Below, piece by piece: positions 1-9,631 of a DNA stretch of 64,000 bases (its first letter is position 1; each line of letters opens with the position of its first letter). Under the pieces are notes generated by a model that was not told the DNA's origin, searched no databases, and saw nothing but the letters and a program-made list of their open reading frames with translations. Source of the stretch: Burkholderiales bacterium. GTDB taxonomy: Bacteria > Pseudomonadota > Gammaproteobacteria > Burkholderiales > Burkholderiaceae_C. The stretch is from the NCBI GenBank assembly GCA_016192425.1, contig JACPUE010000063.1:1-64000 (forward strand). Direction: 5' to 3'. The position numbers were made by a program, and so were the translations under genes.

Positions 1-291
1 CTCGCGTTGCTTTTTCAGCAAATCCAAGCTCACTGCCTTTTGCAGTTTTTTCTTGTAGTCCTCGCGCAAGCTCAGTTCTTTGGCACGTTCGGCCTCCAGT
101 TCCGCCTGGTAGTCCGTCAGCTTGACGTACCACAGCGCGACCGCGACCACTGCGGCGATGAACACGCACAGCAGGATGCGTGGCAGTATGGGCCACAGCG
201 AGGGATCTTTGGTGTCCAGGTTGGTAAATTGGCGTTGCAACTGCTGCTGCAGTTGTGCCGTGTCAATCTTGGGCGTTTTGGTCTTGGCCAT
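1..291 (-). CDS. pilO: PilO, type IV pilus inner-membrane assembly protein (3' end outside window)
   Basis: This encodes the first 97 residues of PilO, a bitopic inner-membrane protein that pairs with PilN to align the type IV pilus machine between the cytoplasmic PilM and the outer-membrane secretin. A cytoplasmic Lys/Gln-rich segment (1-32) is followed by one transmembrane helix at about 33-57. A charged, coiled-coil-like segment then runs to the edge. The ATG at 291 lies only 3 bp past the pilN stop, so pilM-pilN-pilO are one transcription unit. The gene continues leftward beyond base 1, where pilP and pilQ are expected from the conserved order in this family. Identification rests on position and topology, because PilO sequences diverge strongly. 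Confidence 0.9.
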   Translation of the reverse strand, partial: MAKTKTPKIDTAQLQQQLQRQFTNLDTKDPSLWPILPRILLCVFIAAVVAVALWYVKLTDYQAELEAERAKELSLREDYKKKLQKAVSLDLLKKQRE

Positions 292-294
292 CGC

Positions 295-900
295 TTACTT
301 CCCTGCCGCGCTGGCGGTTTCCATGGCCTTCTTGGCTTCGCTGGAGCGAACCAATTGAAAGCGCAGGTTGAATTCGGAAGCCCGGCGCAGATCGCGCGGA
401 GTCAATGCCACGTTCTTGGCAACAATTTCAACGAGCTCCGGCTTGGACAGCCAGGGAGTGTTGTTGGACAAATTGCGCAATAACTCCGACACACGCTCAT
501 TCGATTGGGCCATCCCTTTCATTTCGACCGTCTGGTTGGTTTGCTTGAGCGCGGTGATATACACCCCGTCTGGAAGCTGCTCAACCAACTCGCTCAGCAA
601 GTGCACGGGCAGATTGCGGTCTGACTGTAAATCCTCCACCGCTTTCTGGCGCGCACGCAAGGCCGCAATTTCTTCTTCGATGGTGGCGATTTCCTTGATC
701 TGTCCCTCCAGCACCTTGATTTCGCTTTGCAGGAAGTTGTTGTTGGCCTGCTGGTTCTCGATCATCATCTGGAACCACCAGTAGATACCACCTGCAATCA
801 GCAGGCCCACCACGGCAGCACCCAGCATGGCCGCCTGGTAGGTTTCGCGCCGACGCTTGCGCGCGGCTTCCCGATGGGGAAGAAGGTTGATAAGTATCAC
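295..900 (-). CDS. pilN: PilN, type IV pilus inner-membrane assembly protein
   Basis: PilN is 201 residues. It begins with the family hallmark INLLPHRE, the short cytoplasmic tail that docks into PilM. One transmembrane helix follows at about 23-45, then a Gln/Glu-rich coiled coil (about 50-95) and a periplasmic ferredoxin-like domain that would pair with PilO. The start is GTG at 900. Its GTGA overlaps the pilM stop by 4 bp, implying translational coupling, and the first residues from this start already match the PilM-binding motif. The gene sits between pilM and pilO, as in other beta- and gammaproteobacteria. It supports twitching motility, adhesion or DNA uptake. Confidence 0.93.
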   Translation of the reverse strand: MILINLLPHREAARKRRRETYQAAMLGAAVVGLLIAGGIYWWFQMMIENQQANNNFLQSEIKVLEGQIKEIATIEEEIAALRARQKAVEDLQSDRNLPVHLLSELVEQLPDGVYITALKQTNQTVEMKGMAQSNERVSELLRNLSNNTPWLSKPELVEIVAKNVALTPRDLRRASEFNLRFQLVRSSEAKKAMETASAAGK

Positions 901-1967
901 TGCAGGAACCTCCGCATCGCCAAGCCGCAGGACGTCAGGTAGGAAGGCGCTTCACGCACCATTTTTTTCATACGGACGGAACTCCCCATCTCCATGCCAT
1001 CAAATGGATTGACGACCGAGCAGGGGAACCCGGTGTGCTGGGTGACCGCTTCGGTAAGCCCTTGCAATGGAGCAGAGCCACCCGCAAGCATGATGTGATC
1101 GACACGGTTGTGCGGCGTGCTGGTGAAGAAGAACTGCAAGGCCCTGCCGATTTCCTGCGAAAGGCTCTCGACAAATGGACGCAGCACCGCGCTGGCGTAA
1201 TCGTCAGGCAAATCGCCGTTGCGCTTTTTGCTCTCGGCCTCTTCAGGGGAGAATCCGTACTGCCGGACGATCAGTTGTGTCAGTTGCGCTCCTCCAAAGG
1301 CCTGATCCCGGTCGTATAGCACTTCTTCGTTACGGATGACCTGCATACTCGTGGTCAAGGCGCCCACCTCGAACAAGGCCACCATGGTGTCCACGCCCTT
1401 GTTAGGCAGCCCTTCGATCAAGCGACTGGTTGCAAGACGCGAAGCATAGGACTCCACATCGATGATGACCGCCTTGAGACCAGCGGCCTCCGCCAGTCCT
1501 TGCCGATCCTGCACCTTTTCCCGGCGCGAAGCAGCGATCAGCACATCCACATCCCCCGGGGAACTCTTGCAAGGCCCGATCACACAGAAATCCAAGCTGA
1601 CCTCGTCCAGCGAAAACGGGATGTACTGGTTGGCCTCTGATTCGACCTGGACTTCGAGTTCCTGGTCATTCATACCGGCCGGCAGCACGATCTTCTTGGT
1701 GATGACTGCCGAGGGCGGCAAGGCCATGGCCACGTTCTTGGTCTTGGCACCACTTTTCTTGACCACACGGCGCACCGCCTCCGCAACCTCATCGAACTTC
1801 TCGATGTTGCCGTCGGTGATCCAGCCGCGCTCCAGCGGCTCAATGGCGCAACGCTCCAGCACCAGCGCACCGGAATTGTCACGCCCAAGTTCGACCAGTT
1901 TGACACTAGAGGAACTGATGTCGATACCCAGCAATGGCGCAGGCTGGCGACTGAACAGAGATCCCAT
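897..1967 (-). CDS. pilM: PilM, actin-like type IV pilus assembly ATPase
   Basis: PilM (356 residues) is a cytoplasmic FtsA/actin-fold protein that binds ATP and the N-terminal tail of PilN. The phosphate-1 loop GIDISSSSVKLVEL is at residues 14-27 and the adenosine-motif segment LAGGSAPLQG at about 294-303. The ATG at 1967 (protein starting MGSLFSRQ) was chosen because PilM homologues start just before the GIDIS motif; a 15-residue upstream extension to 2012 is open but has no clear ribosome site. Codon use and base composition look less GC-rich than in the metabolic genes further right. The gene is divergent from mrcA, an arrangement conserved in many proteobacteria. It heads the pilMNO operon. 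Confidence 0.93.
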   Translation of the reverse strand: MGSLFSRQPAPLLGIDISSSSVKLVELGRDNSGALVLERCAIEPLERGWITDGNIEKFDEVAEAVRRVVKKSGAKTKNVAMALPPSAVITKKIVLPAGMNDQELEVQVESEANQYIPFSLDEVSLDFCVIGPCKSSPGDVDVLIAASRREKVQDRQGLAEAAGLKAVIIDVESYASRLATSRLIEGLPNKGVDTMVALFEVGALTTSMQVIRNEEVLYDRDQAFGGAQLTQLIVRQYGFSPEEAESKKRNGDLPDDYASAVLRPFVESLSQEIGRALQFFFTSTPHNRVDHIMLAGGSAPLQGLTEAVTQHTGFPCSVVNPFDGMEMGSSVRMKKMVREAPSYLTSCGLAMRRFLQ

Positions 1968-2213
1968 GGAGATCAAGATTGCCCCCTGAAAATTGTCATC
2001 CTGACACAACAAAACTTAACATTTCACATGAATGCTATCAGTAAGATACTTCTCCAGCAAAGGCTTTTCCGGCTTTCGTCTGCCTTGAACGTTGTCAAAA
2101 GCAGACGTTTGCAAGGCCGCTCGGTCAGCAACGACATCCGTTCGTCGCTACTTCGGAGCGATTGATTACCCTCCCAAATCCCAGACTCTGATTTCTGTTC
2201 AGCGTCCATTTTT

Positions 2214-2219
2214 ATAATG
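2214..2219 (+). promoter_or_regulatory. Candidate -10 element of the mrcA promoter
   Basis: A perfect TATAAT lies 25 bp before the mrcA ATG at 2245. No good -35 hexamer is visible 16-18 bp upstream. Transcription would start near 2226, so the in-frame TTG at 2227 would have no leader. This favours the ATG at 2245 as the start. The 2013-2213 region between pilM and mrcA holds nothing else I can name. Confidence 0.5.
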
Positions 2220-2244
2220 GGCAGCTTTGTCTTTCCGGAGCGTT

Positions 2245-4626
2245 ATGCCGCCCCCAGCCCCCCCCAAGTCGTCTGCCCCTTCTCCTGCTGCTACGGTGCG
2301 CCCTCGCTGGCTTCGCTGGGTGTGGCGCCTGTTCGCATGGTCGGTCGGCTTGGCTGCTGCAGGCGTTGCGGCCGCAGCGCTAGGCATTGCTGTTGCGCTC
2401 GCCATGGCCTACCCCAACCTGCCGGACATCTCGGACCTGGCGGACTACCGTCCCAAGCTGCCCATGCGCGTGTACTCAGCCGAGGGCGCTCTGCTGGGTG
2501 AATTTGGAGAGGAGCGCCGCAACCTCACGCCCATCGCCGAGATCCCGAAGGTCATGAAGGATGCGGTTCTGGCCATCGAGGATGCCCGTTTCTTCCAACA
2601 TGGCGGGGTGGACTACAAAGGCATGCTGCGCGCGGGGTTGGCCAATCTGGGCAAGATGAAAAGCCAGGGCGCCTCGACCATCACCATGCAGGTGGCACGC
2701 AATGTGTATCTTTCTTCGGAAAAAACAATTACACGCAAAATTTACGAAATATTACTAACTTTCAAGCTGGAGCATTTTCTGACCAAAGATCAGATTCTTG
2801 AGATTTACATGAATCAGATCTTCCTGGGTAATCGGGCCTACGGGTTTGCAGCAGCGTCGGAGGCCTATTTCGGCAAGCCACTTAAATCCATCACGATTGC
2901 AGAAGCTGCCATGCTCGCTGGCTTGCCCAAAGCACCTTCGGCTTACAACCCCATCAGCAACTACAAACGCGCACGCGTCAGGCAGCTGCACATCATCGAC
3001 CGCATGGAGGAAAACGGCTTCATCACTGCGGAAGAAGCCCGGCAAGCCCGTGAAGAGAAGCTCAAAGTCCGCACCCACTCCGACAGCACCCGGGTCCATG
3101 CGGAATATGTGGCGGAAATGGCGCGCCAGCTCATCTTCGCGCAGTACGGCAACGAGGCGTACACGCGGGGGCTCAACGTGTACACCACGATCAATGCAGC
3201 AGACCAGGATGCGGCCTACCAAGCCTTGCGCCAAGGCATCATGACCTACGAGCGCAGGCAGCATTACCGCGGGCCGGAAAAGTTTGTCAACCTGCCGGCC
3301 AATGCCGCCGACCTGGAAGAGAGCATTGACGATATCCTGGCCGACCATCCCGACAATGGCGATGTGCTTGCCGCCTTGGTGCTGGAGGCCGGCGCCAAGA
3401 AAATCTCGGCCATGCGCCCCAATGGCGATGTCCTGGAAATCACTGGCGAAGGACTCAAGCCCGTGCAATCAGGGCTTAGCGACAAGGCCCCGCCCAACAT
3501 CAAGATCCGGCGCGGCGCCATCATCCGTGTGGTTCAAACCCCCAAGGCAACCTGGGAGGCCACGCAGCTTCCCGAAGTGGAAGGCGCGCTGGTGGCGATC
3601 GATCCGCGCAATGGCGCCGTGCGCTCGCTGGTGGGTGGTTTTGACTTCGACAAGAACAAGTTCAACCACGCCACCCAGGCATGGCGGCAACCTGGGTCAA
3701 GCTTCAAGCCTTTCATCTATTCTGCGTCTTTGGAAAAGGGCTTCACGCCCGCCACGGTCATCAACGATGCGCCGCTGTTCTTTGACGCCGGCTTCACTGG
3801 CGGAAAGCCCTGGGAACCCAAAAACTACGACGGCAAATTCGATGGTCCGATGACCATGCGCTCTGCCCTGGCACGCTCCAAGAACATGGTCTCGATCCGG
3901 ATCCTGCAGGCCGTGGGCGCACGCAATGGACAGGAATGGGCCACGCGCTTTGGCTTCGAAGCCGAAAAGCACCCCCCCTTTCTGACCATGGCCCTGGGCG
4001 CCGGCTCGGTCACCCCCATGCAGATGGCCGTGGCTTATTCCGTGTTTGCCAATGGCGGTTTCCGCGTCAACCCCTGGCTGGTGTCCCGTGTGACAGACCA
4101 CAAGGGCAAGGTGCTGACGGAGTTCACCCCACCAGCAACTGATGAGCATGAGCGTGCCATCGACGCCCGCAACGCCTTCGTGATGGACAGCCTGCTGCAG
4201 GAAGTCACCCGTTCGGGCACAGCAGCCCGCGCGCAGGCCACCCTCAAGCGGCCCGACCTCTATGGCAAGACGGGCACCACCAACGATGCCTGGGATGCCT
4301 GGTTCGCCGGATTCCAGCCCACCCTGACGGCAGTGACCTGGATCGGATACGACACACCGCGCAACCTCGGAAGCCGTGAAACCGGTGGTGGCCTGAGTCT
4401 GCCGGTCTGGATCAGCTACATGGAAAAAGCGCTCAAAGGCGTGCCCGTGATGGAGCCCACCGTCCCCCCCGGCGTGGTGAATGTGGCTGGCGAGTGGTAC
4501 TACGAAGAATACGCACGCAATGCGGGCGTTTCCAGCCTGGGACTGGACACAGGCCGGGCGGATCCCCCGGCGCAAGCCCCCGCCCCCGAGGAGCGCAAGC
4601 AGATTCTGGATCTGTTCCGCAATTGA
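2245..4626 (+). CDS. mrcA: Penicillin-binding protein 1A (bifunctional glycosyltransferase/transpeptidase)
   Basis: Class A PBP (793 residues) that polymerises lipid II and cross-links peptidoglycan at the inner membrane. A Pro-rich cytoplasmic tail precedes one transmembrane anchor at about 27-55. The GT51 glycosyltransferase domain has the EDARFFQHGG motif with catalytic Glu112, followed by GASTITMQ. An inserted OB-like domain follows. The transpeptidase domain shows all three motifs: S485-S-F-K488 (nucleophile Ser485), S545-K-N547 and K675-T-G. The ATG at 2245 is preceded by GGAG at 2237-2240. Residues about 153-178 (bases 2700-2780) use AT-rich, otherwise rare codons such as TTA, CTA and ATA, unlike the rest of the gene. 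Divergence from pilM is the classical mrcA position. Confidence 0.96.
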   Translation: MPPPAPPKSSAPSPAATVRPRWLRWVWRLFAWSVGLAAAGVAAAALGIAVALAMAYPNLPDISDLADYRPKLPMRVYSAEGALLGEFGEERRNLTPIAEIPKVMKDAVLAIEDARFFQHGGVDYKGMLRAGLANLGKMKSQGASTITMQVARNVYLSSEKTITRKIYEILLTFKLEHFLTKDQILEIYMNQIFLGNRAYGFAAASEAYFGKPLKSITIAEAAMLAGLPKAPSAYNPISNYKRARVRQLHIIDRMEENGFITAEEARQAREEKLKVRTHSDSTRVHAEYVAEMARQLIFAQYGNEAYTRGLNVYTTINAADQDAAYQALRQGIMTYERRQHYRGPEKFVNLPANAADLEESIDDILADHPDNGDVLAALVLEAGAKKISAMRPNGDVLEITGEGLKPVQSGLSDKAPPNIKIRRGAIIRVVQTPKATWEATQLPEVEGALVAIDPRNGAVRSLVGGFDFDKNKFNHATQAWRQPGSSFKPFIYSASLEKGFTPATVINDAPLFFDAGFTGGKPWEPKNYDGKFDGPMTMRSALARSKNMVSIRILQAVGARNGQEWATRFGFEAEKHPPFLTMALGAGSVTPMQMAVAYSVFANGGFRVNPWLVSRVTDHKGKVLTEFTPPATDEHERAIDARNAFVMDSLLQEVTRSGTAARAQATLKRPDLYGKTGTTNDAWDAWFAGFQPTLTAVTWIGYDTPRNLGSRETGGGLSLPVWISYMEKALKGVPVMEPTVPPGVVNVAGEWYYEEYARNAGVSSLGLDTGRADPPAQAPAPEERKQILDLFRN

Positions 4627-4647
4627 AATGCTCAGCAGGCGCGGTCG

Positions 4648-4980
4648 TCAGGCACTGGTGAACGCCAGCGCCTGCCCGGCCTGGGCGCTGGCCTCGCGGC
4701 TCAGGCAGGCGAAGAACTCTCCGGCGCCCTTGGTGTCCAGCCACTGCTGCCCGTCGTGGCGGAAGTGGTAGCCTCCAGAGCGTGCAGCCATCCACACCTC
4801 GTGCAAAGGTTTTTGCAGGTTGACCACGATTTGGCTGCGGTTGGCAAACACCAGGGTGACCATTCCGCCAGTGCGCTGGTTGTCCACGTCGGCATCGGTG
4901 TCGTCGTTGATGCGGTCGCAGCTGCGCTCCACAGCCTTGAGCAACTGCTCGGCACGGTCCATGTATTCAAGGTCGGTCAT
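4648..4980 (-). CDS. cyaY: CyaY, bacterial frataxin iron-binding protein
   Basis: CyaY (110 residues) is a small cytoplasmic frataxin homologue that binds ferrous iron and modulates iron-sulfur cluster assembly on IscS/IscU. The N-terminal helix [14 protein letters not shown] is followed by an acidic patch ([12 protein letters not shown]), typical of iron-binding frataxin faces. The beta-sheet core contains the family signature motifs ([16 protein letters not shown]). The ATG at 4980 was chosen over an upstream in-frame ATG at 5010 because CyaY proteins begin at this short helix. The gene is head-to-head with lptM, with only 12 bp between the two start codons. The frataxin/lptM/lysA neighbourhood is widely conserved in proteobacteria. 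Confidence 0.92.
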   Translation of the reverse strand: MTDLEYMDRAEQLLKAVERSCDRINDDTDADVDNQRTGGMVTLVFANRSQIVVNLQKPLHEVWMAARSGGYHFRHDGQQWLDTKGAGEFFACLSREASAQAGQALAFTSA

Positions 4981-4992
4981 TACAATTTCTGC

Positions 4993-5172
4993 ATGTTGAA
5001 AGCTCCCCAAATTTTAGTGAGGGCCATTGGCCTTGTTGTCGGCATGGCAAGCCTTGCGGCCTGCGGACAGCGCGGCCCCTTGTACCTGCCCACGCAACCG
5101 CCCCAGGCCAGCGCTCCCGTGCAGCCTGCGCCCACCCCACCCGCATCTGCCGCTTCCCGACCCGCACCATGA
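4993..5172 (+). CDS. lptM: LptM (YifL), LPS-translocon maturation lipoprotein
   Basis: A 59-residue outer-membrane lipoprotein. The signal peptide carries a lipobox LAAC with the lipidated Cys at about residue 22. The mature protein begins [10 protein letters not shown], the conserved LptM segment, and ends in a Pro/Ala-rich tail. In E. coli LptM mimics LPS bound to the LptD-LptE translocon and promotes LptD disulfide maturation. The ATG at 4993 is the one that gives a proper signal peptide. The stop codon overlaps the lysA start as ATGA (5169-5172), so the two genes are translationally coupled, as in most proteobacteria. Confidence 0.9.
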   Translation: MLKAPQILVRAIGLVVGMASLAACGQRGPLYLPTQPPQASAPVQPAPTPPASAASRPAP

Positions 5173-6449
5173 CGCAACCCACCTTGCCCGGACAACCCCA
5201 TATCGCCTACCGGGACGGCGAACTGTACGTGGAGGGAGTGCGCGTACACGCGCTGGCGCAGCAATACGGCACGCCGCTGTTCGTGTATTCGCAAGCCTCC
5301 ATGCACAACGCGCTGGCAGCCTACCAGCGCGGTTTTGCAGGCCGCAAGGTGCAGATCTGCTACGCCATGAAGGCCAATTCGTCGCTCGCGCTGCTGCAGT
5401 TTTTTGCACGCCAGGGCTGTGGCTTCGACATCGTCTCGGGCGGCGAGCTCGAACGTGTGCTGGCCGCTGGCGGCGACCCTGGCAAGGTGATTTTCTCGGG
5501 CGTGGGCAAGACCCGCGCAGAGATGCGCCAGGCCTTGCGCGCAGGCATCCGCTGCTTCAACGTGGAGAGCGAGGCCGAGCTGGAAGTGCTCAACACCGTG
5601 GCGCAGGCAGAGGGTACCCGTGCCCCGATCAGCATCCGCGTCAACCCCAACGTGGATCCCAAGACCCATCCCTACATCTCCACCGGCCTCAAGGGCAACA
5701 AGTTCGGGATAGCGCACGAGCGCACCGTAGCGGTGTACCGCCATGCGGCCTCGCTGCCGGGCTTGCGGGTGGTGGGTATCGACTGCCACATCGGCTCGCA
5801 GATCACCGAGGCCACCCCCTACCTCGACGCGACCGACCGGCTGCTCGACCTGGTGCAGGCCATCGAGGCCGAGGGCATCCCCATCCACCACATCGACTTT
5901 GGCGGCGGCCTGGGCATCGACTACAACGGCGACACGCCGCCCGCCGCCGACGCCCTGTGGCACCAGCTGCTGGCCAAGCTCGATGCCCGCGGCTTTGGCG
6001 GGCGCGAGTTCCTGATCGAACCTGGCCGCTCGCTGGTCGGCAACGCAGGGCTTTGCGTGACCGAGGTGCTCTACCTCAAACCCGGCGAAGCCAAGAACTT
6101 CTGCATCGTGGACGCCGCCATGAACGACCTGCCGCGCCCGGCGATGTACCAGGCCTACCACGCCATCGTGCCGGTGCAGGCACACGCTGGCACCGCTGCG
6201 CAGCGCTACGACGTGGTGGGCCCGGTGTGCGAAAGCGGCGACTGGATCGGGCGCGAGCGCAGCCTGGCGGTGCAGCCTGGCGACCATCTGGCCGTGCTGT
6301 CGGCCGGGGCCTACTGCATGTCCATGGCCAGCAACTACAACACCCGGGGCCGCGCGGCCGAGGTGCTGGTCGATGGCGAGCGCGCCCAGGCCATCCGCAC
6401 ACGTGAAACGGCGTCAGACACCTTCCGCTCAGAAATATTGCTCAAATAG
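5169..6449 (+). CDS. lysA: Diaminopimelate decarboxylase
   Basis: PLP-dependent enzyme (426 residues) that converts meso-diaminopimelate to L-lysine, the last step of lysine synthesis. The alanine-racemase-type barrel carries the PLP lysine Lys68 in CYAMKANSS. The phosphate-binding glycine stretch GGGLGIDY and the EPGRSLV segment follow. The C-terminal beta domain has the active-site motif CESGDW, with Cys354 contributing across the dimer. Length is normal for the family. The ATG overlaps the lptM stop by 4 bp, so it is co-translated with the lipoprotein. An R1 repeat begins directly after the TAG stop. Confidence 0.97.
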   Translation: MTQPTLPGQPHIAYRDGELYVEGVRVHALAQQYGTPLFVYSQASMHNALAAYQRGFAGRKVQICYAMKANSSLALLQFFARQGCGFDIVSGGELERVLAAGGDPGKVIFSGVGKTRAEMRQALRAGIRCFNVESEAELEVLNTVAQAEGTRAPISIRVNPNVDPKTHPYISTGLKGNKFGIAHERTVAVYRHAASLPGLRVVGIDCHIGSQITEATPYLDATDRLLDLVQAIEAEGIPIHHIDFGGGLGIDYNGDTPPAADALWHQLLAKLDARGFGGREFLIEPGRSLVGNAGLCVTEVLYLKPGEAKNFCIVDAAMNDLPRPAMYQAYHAIVPVQAHAGTAAQRYDVVGPVCESGDWIGRERSLAVQPGDHLAVLSAGAYCMSMASNYNTRGRAAEVLVDGERAQAIRTRETASDTFRSEILLK

Positions 6450-6503
6450 GCCTTTGGCGCCCAAAAACAAGGCGCAAACAGCTATCATTTTGATAGCAAT
6501 CAA
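6450..6503 (+). repeat. R1 dispersed repeat, copy after lysA
   Basis: This is a member of the R1 family (about 55 bp). The left part GGCGCCC...GGCGC can pair, followed by the hairpin GCTATCATTTTGATAGC. It starts at the lysA stop codon. Its right end supplies the stop codon of the convergent msrQ (complement of TCA at 6500-6502). Orientation is sense to lysA. Confidence 0.8.
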
Positions 6504-7164
6504 GGGTATTCCAAGTGCTTGCCCTGCGGCCAGGCGCGCCACAAGCGCCAGGCCAGCAGGCCCCCCAGCACCGCTGCGTACACCAGCACCTCGGCATGGT
6601 CGTTCTTGCCTGAGCGCATCCAGTAGAAATGCAGCAGCGCCAGCAGCGCAACCACGTACACGCTGCGGTGCAGCGCCTGCCAGCGCCGCCCCCCGAGCCA
6701 GCGCATGGCCCGCTGGAGCGACGTGGCAGCCAGCACGGCCAGCAGTACCCAGGCCAGCATGCCCACCAGGATGAAGGGGCGCTTGGCGATGTCGCGCGCA
6801 ATATCCTGCAGTTCCAGGCCCATGTCGAACCATGCATAGGCCAGCAGGTGCAGCAGGGCATAGAAGAACACAAACAAGCCCAGCATGCGCCGAAAGCGCG
6901 CCAGCGCTGGCCAGCCCGCCCACACGCGCAGCGGCGTGACCGCCAGCACCAGGCACAGGAAGCGCAGCGCCCAATCGCCCAGCGCGCGGATCAAGGCCTC
7001 CGCCGGGTTGGCTCCCAGACCGCCGCCCACGGCCCCCACCACCAGCCAGGCCAGGGGCAGCAGGGCCAGCACAAACACCACCGGCTTGGCCACCGGGTGC
7101 TGCAGCCAGGCCTGGACACCGGCGCTGCGTGGCATTAAATAATTTGCGGACAAGTTCTTATGCA

Positions 7165-7165
<1 letters not shown>
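6500..7165 (-). CDS. msrQ: MsrQ, haem-binding membrane subunit of the MsrPQ system
   Basis: MsrQ (221 residues) is a multi-helix b-type cytochrome of the inner membrane. It takes electrons from the quinone pool or a flavin reductase and passes them to periplasmic MsrP to reduce oxidised methionines. About six hydrophobic helices are visible, with conserved His in YALLHLLAYAWFD and LHRSVYVVALLALLHF that are the likely haem ligands. The start at 7165 overlaps the msrP stop (ATGA). A later ATG at 7135 would remove the first 10 residues, which are not part of the membrane core. The stop codon lies in the right end of an R1 repeat. Confidence 0.93.
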
Positions 7166-8160
<995 letters not shown>

Positions 8161-8263
8161 GTTGGGCTCCTACGGTGGGTGGCGAATGCATGGCGGCAGC
8201 GCCATGGCATGCCTTGCTATTCGTACCGCCAGCGCTGCAGGTTACAGCGCAGGAGCCTGGGCG

Positions 8264-8281
8264 TTGCACCGTGCGGTGCAA
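8264..8281 (-). other. Hairpin just downstream of ccsB
   Basis: A perfect 7-bp stem (TTGCACC/GGTGCAA) with a 4-base loop lies 10 bp after the ccsB stop and before msrP. There is no T-tract, so it may stabilise the mRNA end rather than terminate transcription. Confidence 0.35.
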
Positions 8282-8290
8282 GACCCTACA

Positions 8291-9631
8291 TCACAGATTG
8301 CCGTAGCTGTGCAGGCCGCTGAGGAACATGTTGACCCCCAGGAAGGCGAAGGTGGTCACCACCAGCCCCGCCAGCGCCCACCAGGCCGACACCGTGCCGC
8401 GCAGGCCCTTCATCAGGCGCATGTGCAGCCAGGCGGCATAGTTGAGCCAGACGATCAATGCCCAGGTTTCCTTGGGATCCCAGCTCCAGTAGCCGCCCCA
8501 GGCCTCGGCCGCCCACAGGGCGCCCAGCACCGTGGCGATGGTGAAGAAGGCAAAACCCACGGCGATGGACTTGTACATGACATCGTCCAGCACCTCCAGG
8601 GACGGCAGGCGCTCGCAGATGCGCTTGCGCCCCAGCAAAATGCCCGCAACCGCCAGGGCCGATACGCCGAAATACACCATCCAATAGGCACTGCCTGCCT
8701 GCGTGGAGCCCTGGCGGAATACCAGGGGCTCAAAGCACAGCACCACGCCCAGCATCCACAGCGGGGCCAGCTTGTACCAGCGGGTTTCCTGTGCCTGCTG
8801 CTTGATGAGGTAGGCAAACGCCACCATGGCAGCCAATGCAAAGGTGCCGTAGCCGATGAAGTTGGCCGGCACGTGCAGCTTCATCCACCAGCTTTGCAGC
8901 GCAGGCACCAGGGGCTGGATCTCGTGGGCATCGCGCGCCACGGTGTACCACAGCAAAAAGCCCACGGCGGCGCTGACCACCAGCATCACGAAACCGCCCA
9001 GGGCGCGGGTCTGGTACTGCTCTTCGTAGTACAGGTAGAACAGCGCCGTCATCCAGCAAAACAGCACGAACACTTCGTAGAGGTTGCTCACCGGAATGTG
9101 GCCCACGTCGGCCCCCAGCAGGTAGCTTTCGTACCAGCGCACCATGGTGCCGACGAGCGCCATGGTGACTGCCAGCCAGACCAGGCGCGAGCCCAGCAGC
9201 GACAGGGCCGTACCCTCGCCGCGCGAGAACATGGCGATCCAGTAGAACAGCGTGCTCATGAAGAACACCACGCTCATCCACAGGATGGCCGACTGGCTCG
9301 ACAGGAAGTACTTGAGCCCGAACACCACCTCGGCGCGTGCCAGGCTGCCCGCCCCGTCCTGCTGGTACAAGGCAATGGCCGCAAGCGCCGCAGCCGCCAC
9401 CACCAGCATCAGCACGCGCAAGGGACGCCAGAACCAGCCCAGCCACACCAGCGCCGGGACTGCGCACCACAGGATGCCTTTTTCGTAGACATCCATGGAA
9501 CTGCCGTAGCGCTGCAGCGCAAACAGGCCACCCGCCAGCACCAGCGCGGCAAACAGCCAGTCAAACCAGTTGCGGCGGGACCAGAACCCTTCGTTGAGGG
9601 TGATGGTGGTGTGGGGGGATGCCGTGGTCAT
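8291..9631 (-). CDS. ccsB: CcsB/ResC, cytochrome c haem-handling membrane protein
   Basis: System II cytochrome c biogenesis protein (446 residues). With ResB it forms the synthetase that exports haem and attaches it to CXXCH motifs at the periplasmic face. The protein is strongly hydrophobic with many helices. The C-terminal haem-binding WWD domain is plain: GGYWSWDPKETWALIVW at about 379-395, with flanking His residues in WLHMR and SGLHSYG. The ATG at 9631 overlaps the resB stop by 4 bp. System II (resB-ccsB) rather than ccmABCDEFGH is the usual arrangement in Betaproteobacteria. A cytochrome c4 that needs it is encoded just upstream. Confidence 0.95.
   Translation of the reverse strand: MTTASPHTTITLNEGFWSRRNWFDWLFAALVLAGGLFALQRYGSSMDVYEKGILWCAVPALVWLGWFWRPLRVLMLVVAAAALAAIALYQQDGAGSLARAEVVFGLKYFLSSQSAILWMSVVFFMSTLFYWIAMFSRGEGTALSLLGSRLVWLAVTMALVGTMVRWYESYLLGADVGHIPVSNLYEVFVLFCWMTALFYLYYEEQYQTRALGGFVMLVVSAAVGFLLWYTVARDAHEIQPLVPALQSWWMKLHVPANFIGYGTFALAAMVAFAYLIKQQAQETRWYKLAPLWMLGVVLCFEPLVFRQGSTQAGSAYWMVYFGVSALAVAGILLGRKRICERLPSLEVLDDVMYKSIAVGFAFFTIATVLGALWAAEAWGGYWSWDPKETWALIVWLNYAAWLHMRLMKGLRGTVSAWWALAGLVVTTFAFLGVNMFLSGLHSYGNL

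Noticed and set aside
2227..2244. TTG at 2227 as the mrcA start
   Set aside because: It would lie at the predicted transcription start with no leader, while ATG at 2245 has GGAG upstream.
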